A program made the position numbers and the translations under genes. 64,000 nucleotides of DNA from an uncultured Flavobacteriaceae bacterium (GTDB lineage Bacteria; Bacteroidota; Bacteroidia; Flavobacteriales; Flavobacteriaceae), in NCBI GenBank assembly GCA_938084555.1, contig CALKFR010000013.1, positions 1 through 64,000 on the forward strand. Direction: 5' to 3'. Each line of letters opens with the position of its first letter. The first letter of the stretch is position 1. Shown here piece by piece: positions 8,902 through 16,992 of the stretch. The notes under the pieces are model-generated. The model ran no database searches. It was not told where the DNA came from and saw only the letters and a program-made list of their open reading frames with translations.

Positions 8902-9549
8902 TTAAGGTTCTAATCTCTCAATTTTCCATGATAAATCTTCTTTTAAAGAGTAAAGAATTCGATCGTGCATTCTATTGGGTCTTCCTTGCCAAAATTCAAT
9001 AGTTATTGGTTTTACCATGAAACCACCCCAATGAGGAGGTCTAGTTATTTTTTTTCCTTTAAACTTTTCTTCAAATTTTTTAAGATTTTTTTCTAAAATA
9101 TCTCTTGATTTTACAACAGTGCTTTGATTAGATGCCCATGCTCCAAGCTTACTTCCATCAGGTCTAGATTCAAAATATTCATCAGATAAATTTTCTGGTA
9201 GTTTTTTAGCGTTACCCTTAATAATAATTTGTTGTTCTAAAGCTGGCCAAAAAAAAGATAAACAGACATGATTATTTTCCTGAATAGCTTTTCCTTTCTC
9301 AGAATTATAATTAGTATAAAAAATAAAACCCTCCAAGGTGTATTTCTTTAGGAGTACGATTCTACTTTTTGGATAATTATCTTTATCAATGGTACTCAGA
9401 GATACTGCATTTGTTTCCTCTACAGTATTTGATGCATCGGCATTTAAAAACCACTTCTGAAATAATTCTAAGGGGTTTTCTGGGCAATTACTTTCTAACA
9501 ACTGATGTTTCTCATAGGATTTTCTGTAGTAACTTAGATCTTTTGACAT
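8902..9549 (-). CDS. pdxH: Pyridoxamine 5'-phosphate oxidase
   Basis: A 215-residue FMN-dependent PNP/PMP oxidase giving pyridoxal 5'-phosphate. Hallmarks: N-terminal DLSYYRKSY segment, the FMN-binding block SRIVLLKKY with the following GFIFYTNY, and the C-terminal RPPHWGGF and RPNRMHDR motifs that bind the substrate phosphate. Length is standard. PLP made here is the cofactor of HemL, encoded about 10 kb away, but the two are not linked in an operon. Confidence 0.95.
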   Translation of the reverse strand: MSKDLSYYRKSYEKHQLLESNCPENPLELFQKWFLNADASNTVEETNAVSLSTIDKDNYPKSRIVLLKKYTLEGFIFYTNYNSEKGKAIQENNHVCLSFFWPALEQQIIIKGNAKKLPENLSDEYFESRPDGSKLGAWASNQSTVVKSRDILEKNLKKFEEKFKGKKITRPPHWGGFMVKPITIEFWQGRPNRMHDRILYSLKEDLSWKIERLEP

Positions 9550-9628
9550 TAGATAATATTTATGTAGGTAAAAATACGAAGGATTTTATGACTCAAAAGA
9601 AAATAATAATAAAAGATTTTAAAGGATC

Positions 9629-10243
9629 TCAGACTTTCTTTTGCTGAATTCCAAAATATAAAATGATATACCCAATCAAAACAATAGTATGAAACAACGT
9701 ACTATTGTTTATTAAATCTGATGCACTTATTTTGGTTACTTGAACAATTGTTCCAAGAGTCATTATTAGAAAGAAAAGTGAAAAATATTGTTCTCTTTTT
9801 CCGTTTTTTAAGTTGAGTACATTCATAATAAAAAAGAAAAATAAAATTGGGGCATAATTTCCAATTACCAACATAAAATTATTAACATAACAAGTGGCTA
9901 ATACAAAACCAACAAGCTGAATATAACTAATAATAGTTAGTACGTATGCGGTTTTACCTTTAGTAAATACTTTGATGGTATAATTAAAAATACAAAAAGT
10001 TCCACCTGCAGCAAATATGAAGGTTAAAAGCCTTGGGTAATAACTTTGATTTAAAGGCTCAAAAAAACCATGATTAAGACCTCCCATAAAAGCAGATAGG
10101 CCTATAAATAAAATAAAAAAACCTAGTGAGTTATCTGGAGATTTATTGGTCTTACCGTTTCCCAATGTTAATCCAGCAAGAAATAAACAAACGATGGAAA
10201 GTGCAAAATCTGATATTGAAACTAATTCTAATGCATTAATCAT
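9629..10243 (-). CDS. Polytopic membrane protein of unknown function
   Basis: A 204-residue protein made of about six hydrophobic segments with short loops; no signal peptide and no enzymatic motif that I recognise. A conserved-looking feature is the NHGFF segment in the second to third helix. Its start overlaps the stop of the upstream sodium:solute symporter gene by 4 bases (ATGA), so the two are translationally coupled and may work together at the membrane. I do not assign a function. Confidence 0.7.
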   Translation of the reverse strand: MINALELVSISDFALSIVCLFLAGLTLGNGKTNKSPDNSLGFFILFIGLSAFMGGLNHGFFEPLNQSYYPRLLTFIFAAGGTFCIFNYTIKVFTKGKTAYVLTIISYIQLVGFVLATCYVNNFMLVIGNYAPILFFFFIMNVLNLKNGKREQYFSLFFLIMTLGTIVQVTKISASDLINNSTLFHTIVLIGYIILYFGIQQKKV

Positions 10244-11676
10244 AGTGATTTTTTAAATAAAATTAACCCGGTAAATGTATAAGCTCCATTTAATATTAAA
10301 ACAAAAAACTCAAAATCAAATTTAAAATAATTTATTGTTAAGTAATTAGTTGCTAGAGTTAGTATAGGTGCAATAACACAAATGAAGGGAACAGCTTTAT
10401 CCTTTACTTTAAATTTGGTGAAAAGTCCGAAAGAATACAAGCCTAATAGAGGACCATAAGTATATCCAGCAAATGTGAATATTTTTGCAATAACACTTTC
10501 ATCTGCAATAAAATATTTAAAAATTAGAATAACAGCAATGAGTATAACTGAAAATAAGATATGTATTCTTTTTCTAATATTTTCTTGCTTTTGAGTATTT
10601 TTTTTCTTGTCAATTTCTAAAATATCTATACTAAATGATGTGGTTAAAGAGGTTAATGCTGAATCTGCACTTGAGTAGGCCGCAGCTATTAACCCTAATA
10701 GAAAAAACATCCCAGTGGCCAATCCTAGAGACCCTTTAGTAGCAATAATAGGAAAGAGTTGGTCTTTATGAGCGTCGATTCCATTTTGCTGAGCATAATC
10801 TGTTAGTAAAACTCCAAGTGCCAAAAAGAAAAAATTAACAATCACTAAAACAATTGTAAACCAAAACATATTTTTTTGGGCATCTTTTAAGTTCCTACAG
10901 CTAAGATTTTTTTGCATCATATCTTGATCTAAACCTGTCATTACAATAGCTATGAAAGCTCCAGAAAAGAACCTTTTCCAAAAATAACTTCCAGCTTTAT
11001 AGTCTTCAAAAAAGAAAGTTTTAGATAGTTCACTGTCAGCAACATAGGTGAATATATTTGAAATGTTCATTTCATTAGAAATGGTATAAATACAAACACC
11101 AACGGCTATAAGCATAAACAATGTTTGTAATGTGTCAGTCCATACAATAGTTTTGATACCTCCCTTAAAAGTGTATAACCAAATTAATAATATAGTAATG
11201 GTTACAGTTAACCAAAATGGAATTCCAAATTCATCAAATAATAGTAACTGTAATACATTAGCAACTAAAAATAAACGGAATGCTGCACCAATAGTTCTAG
11301 ACAATAAAAAAAATGATGCCCCTGTTTTGTATGAATACTTACCAAATCTATCTTTAAGATAAGTATAAATAGATGTTAGATTCAATTGGTAATATAAGGG
11401 CAGTAAAATTAATCCAATGATTGCATATCCAACAATATAACCCAACACCATCTGCATATAACTCATACTTTGATCCTCAACCCAGCCAGGTACAGAGATA
11501 AAGGTAACACCTGATAGGGATGCACCAATCATCCCAAAAGCTACCAAATACCATGGAGATGAATTGTTAGCTTTAAAAAATGTATTGTTGTTTGCCTTTC
11601 TACCTGTAATAAATGAAATAAATAGGAGTACACTAAAATATCCAACAATCAGTAGCAGTATATGTAATGGTTTCAT
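10240..11676 (-). CDS. Sodium:solute symporter (SSS family)
   Basis: A 478-residue inner-membrane transporter with about 13 hydrophobic helices. SSS-family features include the GASLSGVTFISVPGW region after the first helix, the helix 5 to 6 region FKGGIKTIVWTDTLQ, and the AYSSADSALTSLTTSF motif that carries the second Na-site serines. The substrate cannot be read from the sequence; flavobacterial relatives are usually left as sugar or sialic-acid-like transporters. It is the first gene of a two-gene unit with the small membrane protein at 9629. Confidence 0.9.
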   Translation of the reverse strand: MKPLHILLLIVGYFSVLLFISFITGRKANNNTFFKANNSSPWYLVAFGMIGASLSGVTFISVPGWVEDQSMSYMQMVLGYIVGYAIIGLILLPLYYQLNLTSIYTYLKDRFGKYSYKTGASFFLLSRTIGAAFRLFLVANVLQLLLFDEFGIPFWLTVTITILLIWLYTFKGGIKTIVWTDTLQTLFMLIAVGVCIYTISNEMNISNIFTYVADSELSKTFFFEDYKAGSYFWKRFFSGAFIAIVMTGLDQDMMQKNLSCRNLKDAQKNMFWFTIVLVIVNFFFLALGVLLTDYAQQNGIDAHKDQLFPIIATKGSLGLATGMFFLLGLIAAAYSSADSALTSLTTSFSIDILEIDKKKNTQKQENIRKRIHILFSVILIAVILIFKYFIADESVIAKIFTFAGYTYGPLLGLYSFGLFTKFKVKDKAVPFICVIAPILTLATNYLTINYFKFDFEFFVLILNGAYTFTGLILFKKSL

Positions 11677-11824
11677 GGTTATTACAATTCAATTTACAAA
11701 TACGAATATATATGTTTTAGATTATAGATTGTGAAAAATAATAGAAAGACTGAAAAGATAAATTATGTAATTATCTTTTCAATTTTTCATCAATTCGTCA
11801 TTCATAATTCGTAATTTTACTTTC

Positions 11825-12442
11825 ATGGAATTTTCATCAAAACTTCTTGAAAATGCAGTAAATGAAGTAGCACGTTTACCAGGTATAGGTAAAAGAACTG
11901 CCTTACGACTAGTGCTACACCTTTTAAAACAGCCTGCAGAAAACACCAATTATTTAACAGAATCTCTCAAGATATTAAGAACGGAAGTTAAAACTTGTGA
12001 AAAATGTCATAATATTTCTGACACTGTATTGTGTGAAATTTGTAATAATCCTAAAAGAGATTCTTCTATTGTATGTGTTGTTGAGGATATACGCGATGTT
12101 ATGGCCATTGAAAACACCTCCCAATTTAGAGGTTTGTATCATGTTTTAGGAGGTAAAATTTCACCTATTGAAGGTATAGGCCCTCAAAACTTAGAGATAG
12201 ATAGCTTGATAGAAAAAGTTAAAAATAATGAAGTAAAAGAATTGATCTTTGCATTGAGTTCAACCATGGAAGGTGACACAACTAATTTTTACATATTCAA
12301 ACAAATTGAAAAGTTTGGTGTGGCAACCTCAACTATTGCACGTGGAATATCTGTAGGAGATGAGTTAGAATATGCAGATGAAGTTACTTTAGGAAGAAGT
12401 ATTGTAAATAGGATTCCTTTTGAACAAAGTATAAAATTATAA
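11825..12442 (+). CDS. recR: Recombination mediator RecR
   Basis: A 205-residue RecR, which with RecO and RecF loads RecA at single-strand gaps. Order: helix-hairpin-helix near residues 11-30 ([11 protein letters not shown]), a C4 zinc finger formed by Cys58, Cys61, Cys70 and Cys73, and a Toprim domain (about 81-175) starting with the VVED stretch. Length is usual. It is monocistronic between a divergent symporter gene and a convergent hemJ. A TAATTTTA at 11812-11819 could be its -7 box, leaving an almost leaderless mRNA. Confidence 0.96.
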   Translation: MEFSSKLLENAVNEVARLPGIGKRTALRLVLHLLKQPAENTNYLTESLKILRTEVKTCEKCHNISDTVLCEICNNPKRDSSIVCVVEDIRDVMAIENTSQFRGLYHVLGGKISPIEGIGPQNLEIDSLIEKVKNNEVKELIFALSSTMEGDTTNFYIFKQIEKFGVATSTIARGISVGDELEYADEVTLGRSIVNRIPFEQSIKL

Positions 12443-12444
12443 AA

Positions 12445-12462
12445 ATTAACACTTGTGTTAAT
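12445..12462. repeat. 18-bp perfect palindrome between recR and hemJ
   Basis: An 8-bp inverted repeat with a 2-base centre (12445-12452 / 12455-12462), three bases after the recR stop and 28 bases from the hemJ stop. No T-run follows on the plus strand, so a terminator is only one possibility; a protein-binding site is another. Confidence 0.4.
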
Positions 12463-12489
12463 CAAATATTAATAGCATTACTAAAAATA

Positions 12490-13038
12490 TTAATTTTCCC
12501 AGTTATTTTTTTTTCGAATATTCTTGTAAAGCTTAATTCCTAACATCATTAATATTCCAAATAAAATAATTCCAACAACTCCCCATATCCAAGAAATTGA
12601 ACTTTTTAAAACAACTAAGAACACTATTGCAAACAATAAAATGGTAGCTACTTCATTCCATATCCTTAATTTAAAAGAAGTAAATTTCACTATTCCCTTT
12701 TGTTGTTGAATAAACACCTTATGGCATCCAGCATGGTAAAAATATAAAGCTAAAACAAATGATAATTTAATATGCATCCAAGGCATTAGTAAATATGAAG
12801 GTTCTAAATAGAGCATCCAAAAAGCAAATAAACTCGCCAGAACTGCTGATGGCCAGGTAATGATATACCAAAGGCGTTTACTCATTAACTTGTATTGTGT
12901 TTGTAAAATAGATTTTGCTGTTTCTTCTTTTTGTTCAGCTTCTGCGAAATAAATAAATAATCTAACGATGTAGAATAAGCCAGCAAACCAGGTGACAACA
13001 AAGATAATGTGTAAAGCTTTTATATAGGCAAGATCCAT
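12490..13038 (-). CDS. hemJ: Protoporphyrinogen oxidase HemJ (CopD-like membrane protein)
   Basis: A ~182-residue protein with four or five membrane helices resembling HemJ, the heme b-containing enzyme that oxidises protoporphyrinogen IX to protoporphyrin IX. I start at the ATG 13038 (beginning MDLAYIKALH) because the family's first helix with its conserved histidine (His10) starts there; a longer frame to 13071 would overlap hemH. The neighbouring hemH supplies the next step, chelation of iron. The gap to the hemH stop is 5 bases. The final residues 150-182 form an extra helix and basic tail. Confidence 0.82.
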   Translation of the reverse strand: MDLAYIKALHIIFVVTWFAGLFYIVRLFIYFAEAEQKEETAKSILQTQYKLMSKRLWYIITWPSAVLASLFAFWMLYLEPSYLLMPWMHIKLSFVLALYFYHAGCHKVFIQQQKGIVKFTSFKLRIWNEVATILLFAIVFLVVLKSSISWIWGVVGIILFGILMMLGIKLYKNIRKKNNWEN

Positions 13039-13043
13039 AACTG

Positions 13044-14072
13044 TTAATTTTGAATAGCTTTCTTTTCCCAATTATTAATCCAATTTACCATGACATCTAC
13101 CCAATCATCATTATCATTCATACATGGTATGTGTTTGTAATCTGTTCCACCTGCTTCTAAGAAGTCTTCCTTTCCTTCCATGGCTATTTCTTCCAGTGTT
13201 TCCAGACAGTCAGAAACAAAAGCTGGAGTAATCACAGCTACTTTTTTCTTACCCATTTCAGGGAATTTTTCCAATTCAAAATCTGTGTAGGGTTTTAACC
13301 AAGGATCTTTTAGTAATCGAGATTGAAAAGAGTTACTATAAGTTCCTTCTTTTAAGCCTAATGTTTTTACAATTCCTTTGGTAGTTTCAAAACATTGATG
13401 TCTATAACATGTATGATGAGCAACAGAATTACGTTCACAACATTTACCATCTAATTTACAATGATTATTTGTTGGGTCTGATTTTCTGATATGTCTTTCT
13501 GGGATTCCATGATAAGAGAACAACACATGATCATACTCAAAATCACTTAAGTGATATTTAATGTTATCGCTCATCGCTTTGATATAGTCTGGTTTGTTGT
13601 AAAAAGGAGGTAAAATATCCATGGTTATATTTGGATATTTTTTAGCTACAATTTGTTCCGCTTTAACGGTTACTGTCTCATAAGAAGACATGGCATAGTG
13701 AGGGTATAGTGGTACTAATAAAATTTCATCTACACCTTGATCGATTAATTCTTTAAAGCCTTTTTCCATACTCATTGAACCATATCTCATAGCTAAAGTA
13801 ATAGGGATCTCAACTTTATTAGTAACTTTTTTAGAAAACCTTTCTGATATTACTACTAGAGGTGATCCTTCATCCCACCATATTTTTTTATAAGCTGCTC
13901 CAGATTTTTTTGGTCTAATTTGTAAAATTATTCCCTTTATGAGTAAAAAACGCTTCCAATAAGCAACATCTATTACACGTTCATCCATTAAAAACTCACC
14001 TAAGTAGCGTTTAACGTCTTTTGTTTTTGTAGTATCTGGTGAACCTAAGTTAATAAGTAAAACTCCTTTCAT
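13044..14072 (-). CDS. hemH: Ferrochelatase, probable [2Fe-2S] type
   Basis: A 342-residue ferrochelatase inserting Fe2+ into protoporphyrin IX. The catalytic histidine is His188 in SYHGIPERH, with the acidic partner in the DCLETLEEI segment (residues 288-296). Directly after the active-site histidine the protein carries five cysteines in a short span (Cys205, Cys211, Cys212, Cys222, Cys227). An internal Cys cluster at this place is known to hold a [2Fe-2S] centre in some bacterial ferrochelatases; a cluster here is inference. It follows a TrmH-type gene by 38 bases and precedes hemJ by 5, so these are probably one unit. Confidence 0.95.
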   Translation of the reverse strand: MKGVLLINLGSPDTTKTKDVKRYLGEFLMDERVIDVAYWKRFLLIKGIILQIRPKKSGAAYKKIWWDEGSPLVVISERFSKKVTNKVEIPITLAMRYGSMSMEKGFKELIDQGVDEILLVPLYPHYAMSSYETVTVKAEQIVAKKYPNITMDILPPFYNKPDYIKAMSDNIKYHLSDFEYDHVLFSYHGIPERHIRKSDPTNNHCKLDGKCCERNSVAHHTCYRHQCFETTKGIVKTLGLKEGTYSNSFQSRLLKDPWLKPYTDFELEKFPEMGKKKVAVITPAFVSDCLETLEEIAMEGKEDFLEAGGTDYKHIPCMNDNDDWVDVMVNWINNWEKKAIQN

Positions 14073-14110
14073 TTTTTTGCTGAATTTATTTCAGTGAATT
14101 GTTATTAATT

Positions 14111-14611
14111 CTAATTTAATTGATTGGTTACTTCATACAAAGCTATACTTAAACTATGAATTACATTCATAGAAGAATTTTTTCCAAACATGGGTATAGC
14201 AATGCTATAATCTAATATATTTATATTTTTTATACCATTTCTTTCGCTTCCCAAAAGTAACACGATTTTTTTATGATTTTTAAAATTAAAATTCTGAATA
14301 TCGATACTTTTATCAGTAATTTCTATGCCTATAATTGTATTTCCTTCATCTTTTAATTGTTGAATGGTGTTTTCAAAATTAGTGTAAGTACAGTATTCTA
14401 TTTGTTTAATGGTATTTCTTGCAGTTCTTCTAACAATACTATTTTCAATGGTTGGAGAATTTTCATGTAAATAAATTTTTGAAACCCCAAAACTTTCAGA
14501 AATACGAAAACACATTCCAATATTCTCAGGAGTTCTAATGGCATCGCAAACAATAGTAATGGGAAATTGTTTTCGTTTATTTTTAATATCGTAATGACTT
14601 AACTGTTTCAA
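14111..14611 (-). CDS. TrmH/SpoU-family RNA methyltransferase
   Basis: A 166-residue SPOUT methyltransferase of the TrmH group, acting as a SAM-dependent 2'-O-methylase on tRNA or rRNA. The three knot motifs are visible: RTPENIGMCFRISESFG (Asn-Ile-Gly block), LLLGSERNGI, and IPMFGKNSSMNVIHSLSIAL. There is no N-terminal substrate-recognition domain, so the target nucleoside is not predictable. It lies between the AraC gene and hemH with gaps of 37 and 38 bases on the same strand. Confidence 0.85.
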   Translation of the reverse strand: MKQLSHYDIKNKRKQFPITIVCDAIRTPENIGMCFRISESFGVSKIYLHENSPTIENSIVRRTARNTIKQIEYCTYTNFENTIQQLKDEGNTIIGIEITDKSIDIQNFNFKNHKKIVLLLGSERNGIKNINILDYSIAIPMFGKNSSMNVIHSLSIALYEVTNQLN

Positions 14612-14648
14612 AACTTATCATGTTTGCTGTTAAAAAAACCTACTGCAA

Positions 14649-15533
14649 TTAATTATTAAGAGACATTACATATTTCTTAGGAGTGGTTCCAAATTTTTTC
14701 TTGAATGCTGCTATAAAATGACTAGATGAACTATACCCAACTTTAACTCCTACTTCATTTACATTAAGCTGATTACTCTCTAAAAGGCGTCTTGCATGTT
14801 CCATCTTATAATCAAATAAAAAACTAAAAACAGTATCTCCATAAATTTGCTTGAAGCCCTCTTTTAATTTTTTAATATTAAGTCCTATTTCATTAGCTAA
14901 TTCTTGTAAACTTGGCGGCTCTGCCATATTAGAAATTATAATATCTTTTGCTTTTCTAATTTTTAATACATTTTGTTCATCCACTAAAAATGGGCAATAC
15001 TCTCCTAAATTAGATTCATCCTGTTGAAAGTGAAGACTCAATAACTCGTATATTTTTCCTTTGATATATAAATCTCTTATAGAGCTATGAATACTTGAGT
15101 TAATAATTTGATTTAAAACAAGTAAAACCATTGGTTTAATTTCTACATCATCATAATATTTTTTATTGCTATTTTCTTTACTCAAAAAAGGGATGTAGCT
15201 AGCTTCTTTAGAAAATAAGGAGTGAAATTTTTCTATCGAAATTAATAAAGAAATCAGAATAGTTTTTGGGTAAATTTCTAAATTTATGGGTAAATCTCTT
15301 TGTGGATTGTAGAGAATAATCGAATGCTTATCCAAGACATCGAAAGAATAATTTCCATTATTAAATAGAAATTTTGAATTCCCTTTTACACAAAAGTGAA
15401 TTTGTATGAATGTACTGTCTATATTTCTCTCAAATCGCAGCGTTTCATCACTACTATTTTGGAATTCAAGTATACGAAACCCATTTTCTAAATTAATTTC
15501 ATCGAAAGAACTTCCAGCGACATTTTTTAACAT
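14649..15533 (-). CDS. AraC-family transcriptional regulator next to the heme genes
   Basis: A 294-residue regulator. The N-terminal ~190 residues are a poorly conserved beta-rich sensor region; the C-terminal ~95 residues are a double helix-turn-helix with SLQELANEIGLNIKKLKEGF as the first and VNEVGVKVGYSSSSHFIAAF as the second, ending in the usual KKKFGTTPKKY. It is divergent from hemA, and the genes downstream on its own strand include hemH and hemJ, so it is well placed to control heme synthesis. The ligand (heme, iron state or a siderophore-like signal) is unknown. A TATTTTTG -7 box at 15610-15617 would drive it. Confidence 0.88.
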   Translation of the reverse strand: MLKNVAGSSFDEINLENGFRILEFQNSSDETLRFERNIDSTFIQIHFCVKGNSKFLFNNGNYSFDVLDKHSIILYNPQRDLPINLEIYPKTILISLLISIEKFHSLFSKEASYIPFLSKENSNKKYYDDVEIKPMVLLVLNQIINSSIHSSIRDLYIKGKIYELLSLHFQQDESNLGEYCPFLVDEQNVLKIRKAKDIIISNMAEPPSLQELANEIGLNIKKLKEGFKQIYGDTVFSFLFDYKMEHARRLLESNQLNVNEVGVKVGYSSSSHFIAAFKKKFGTTPKKYVMSLNN

Positions 15534-15609
15534 TTTCTAATATTTTTTTAAAACCGTCTTTATTTAGAATGATTCTACACAATCTGGTTTGAATGTACTG
15601 ATTTTACTA

Positions 15610-15617
15610 CAAAAATA
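15610..15617 (-). promoter_or_regulatory. -7 box for the AraC gene
   Basis: Read on the minus strand this is TATTTTTG, an exact TAnnTTTG match 77 bases before the start codon. No clear TTTG at -33. Confidence 0.5.
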
Positions 15618-15672
15618 CAATATTATTGATGTTTTTAAAATAAAATACATTTAAAAATCAAAGAACGATATA

Positions 15673-15684
15673 AAAAGTACTTTT
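15673..15684. promoter_or_regulatory. Candidate operator: 12-bp palindrome upstream of hemA
   Basis: AAAAGTACTTTT is a perfect palindrome whose last base is 28 bases before the hemA -7 box, about where an activator or repressor would sit in the divergent AraC-hemA gap. Binding by the AraC protein is only a guess; A/T-rich palindromes also arise by chance. Confidence 0.3.
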
Positions 15685-15712
15685 AGCGACATTTTTATCT
15701 GTAATAACTTTA

Positions 15713-15720
15713 TACTTTTG
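15713..15720 (+). promoter_or_regulatory. -7 box for the hemA operon
   Basis: TACTTTTG, an exact TAnnTTTG match, 21 bases before the hemA ATG. No convincing TTTG at -33, which would fit a promoter needing an activator. Confidence 0.55.
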
Positions 15721-15741
15721 AACTTTCTTTTAATTGTTTGA

Positions 15742-16983
15742 ATGAAATTAGATTATCACCAAAGAAATTTATACAATATAGGAGTAAGTTATAGAAAAGC
15801 TGATGCCCACACCCGTGGTCGCTACAGCTTGTCTAAACAAAATCAAATAGAATTATTAAAAGAAGCCAAATACATCGGTCTTGAGGGTATTTTTGTACTT
15901 TCTACTTGTAACAGGACTGAAATTACAGGTTTTGCAGAACATCCTTTTCAACTTATACAATTGTTATGTAAATATTCAGGGGGTAATGTAGAAGAGTTTG
16001 CTCAAATTTCTTATGTTTTTAAGTCTAATGAAGCTGTAAATCAATTATTTAGAATAGGTACAGGTTTAGAAAGTCAAATTTTAGGTGATTATGAAATTGT
16101 TGGTCAATTAAAATTAGCCTATAAGTTAGCTAAGAAATACCAAACTATTAATGCACATTTAGAAAGACTTTTAAATTTAGTGTTACAAGCTAGTAAGAAA
16201 GTTAAAAACACAACTCAATTAAGTTCTGGAACAACTTCTGTTTCTTATGCTGCCGTTCAATATATTATTGATAATGTTCCTTGTTATAATCAAAAAAATA
16301 TTTTGGTATTTGGACTTGGAAAAATGGGAAAGCATACCTGTAAGAATTTAGCACAGTATACTAAAAATAAATCTGTGTGTCTAATAAATAGAACCGAAGA
16401 AAAAGCAATTTCTTTTGTTAAAGAACATTCTATGATAAGGAACTCATCAATAACTAACCTTTCACAAGAAATTGCTAATTCCGATATTTTGATTGTATCT
16501 ACAGGTTCAGATACTCCAACAATTACTAAAAAACATATTTCACCTGAAAAGGAAATTTTAATTTTGGATTTATCTATGCCGGAGAATGTAGATTCCTCTG
16601 TTAACCAGTTAAAAAATGTATCTCTAGTAAACGTAGATAAATTATCTAAAATAACATTAGAAACTTTGTCTACAAGACAAAAAGAGGTTCCAAAAGCTGA
16701 GGAAATTATTGAAGTTTACAAAGAAGAGTTTAACGATTGGTTAAACAATAGGAAATTAGTACCTGCTATAAATGCTTTAAAAGAATCCCTAGAAATAATA
16801 AAAAAGGACGAAATTAATTTTCATAAGAAGAAAATTAAAAATTTTAATGAAACCCAAGCAGAGATACTTACCAATAGATTTATACAAAAAATTACAACTC
16901 AGTTTGTAAAACACTTAAAAGAGGAAGAGACATCAGTGAATGATAGTATTCAAATCATGTCTAAAGTTTTCGGAAATTCATAA
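15742..16983 (+). CDS. hemA: Glutamyl-tRNA reductase
   Basis: A 413-residue glutamyl-tRNA reductase, first committed step of C5-pathway tetrapyrrole synthesis (glutamyl-tRNA to glutamate-1-semialdehyde). The nucleophile is Cys56 in LSTCNRTE; the Rossmann motif VFGLGKMGKHT follows near residue 195, and a C-terminal helical dimerisation domain completes it. It heads the plus-strand heme cluster, 9 bases before hemCD, and is divergent from the AraC gene. In this pathway HemA is usually the regulated step, which agrees with the promoter position. Confidence 0.96.
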   Translation: MKLDYHQRNLYNIGVSYRKADAHTRGRYSLSKQNQIELLKEAKYIGLEGIFVLSTCNRTEITGFAEHPFQLIQLLCKYSGGNVEEFAQISYVFKSNEAVNQLFRIGTGLESQILGDYEIVGQLKLAYKLAKKYQTINAHLERLLNLVLQASKKVKNTTQLSSGTTSVSYAAVQYIIDNVPCYNQKNILVFGLGKMGKHTCKNLAQYTKNKSVCLINRTEEKAISFVKEHSMIRNSSITNLSQEIANSDILIVSTGSDTPTITKKHISPEKEILILDLSMPENVDSSVNQLKNVSLVNVDKLSKITLETLSTRQKEVPKAEEIIEVYKEEFNDWLNNRKLVPAINALKESLEIIKKDEINFHKKKIKNFNETQAEILTNRFIQKITTQFVKHLKEEETSVNDSIQIMSKVFGNS

Positions 16984-16992
16984 TAATACCCT

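Noticed and set aside
9369-9647. Plus-strand frame opposite pdxH (92 residues)
   Set aside because: Lies antisense inside a clear pdxH; composition is that of a shadow frame.
12490-13071. Longer hemJ starting at 13071
   Set aside because: It would overlap hemH by 28 bases; the family's first helix starts at the ATG 13038.
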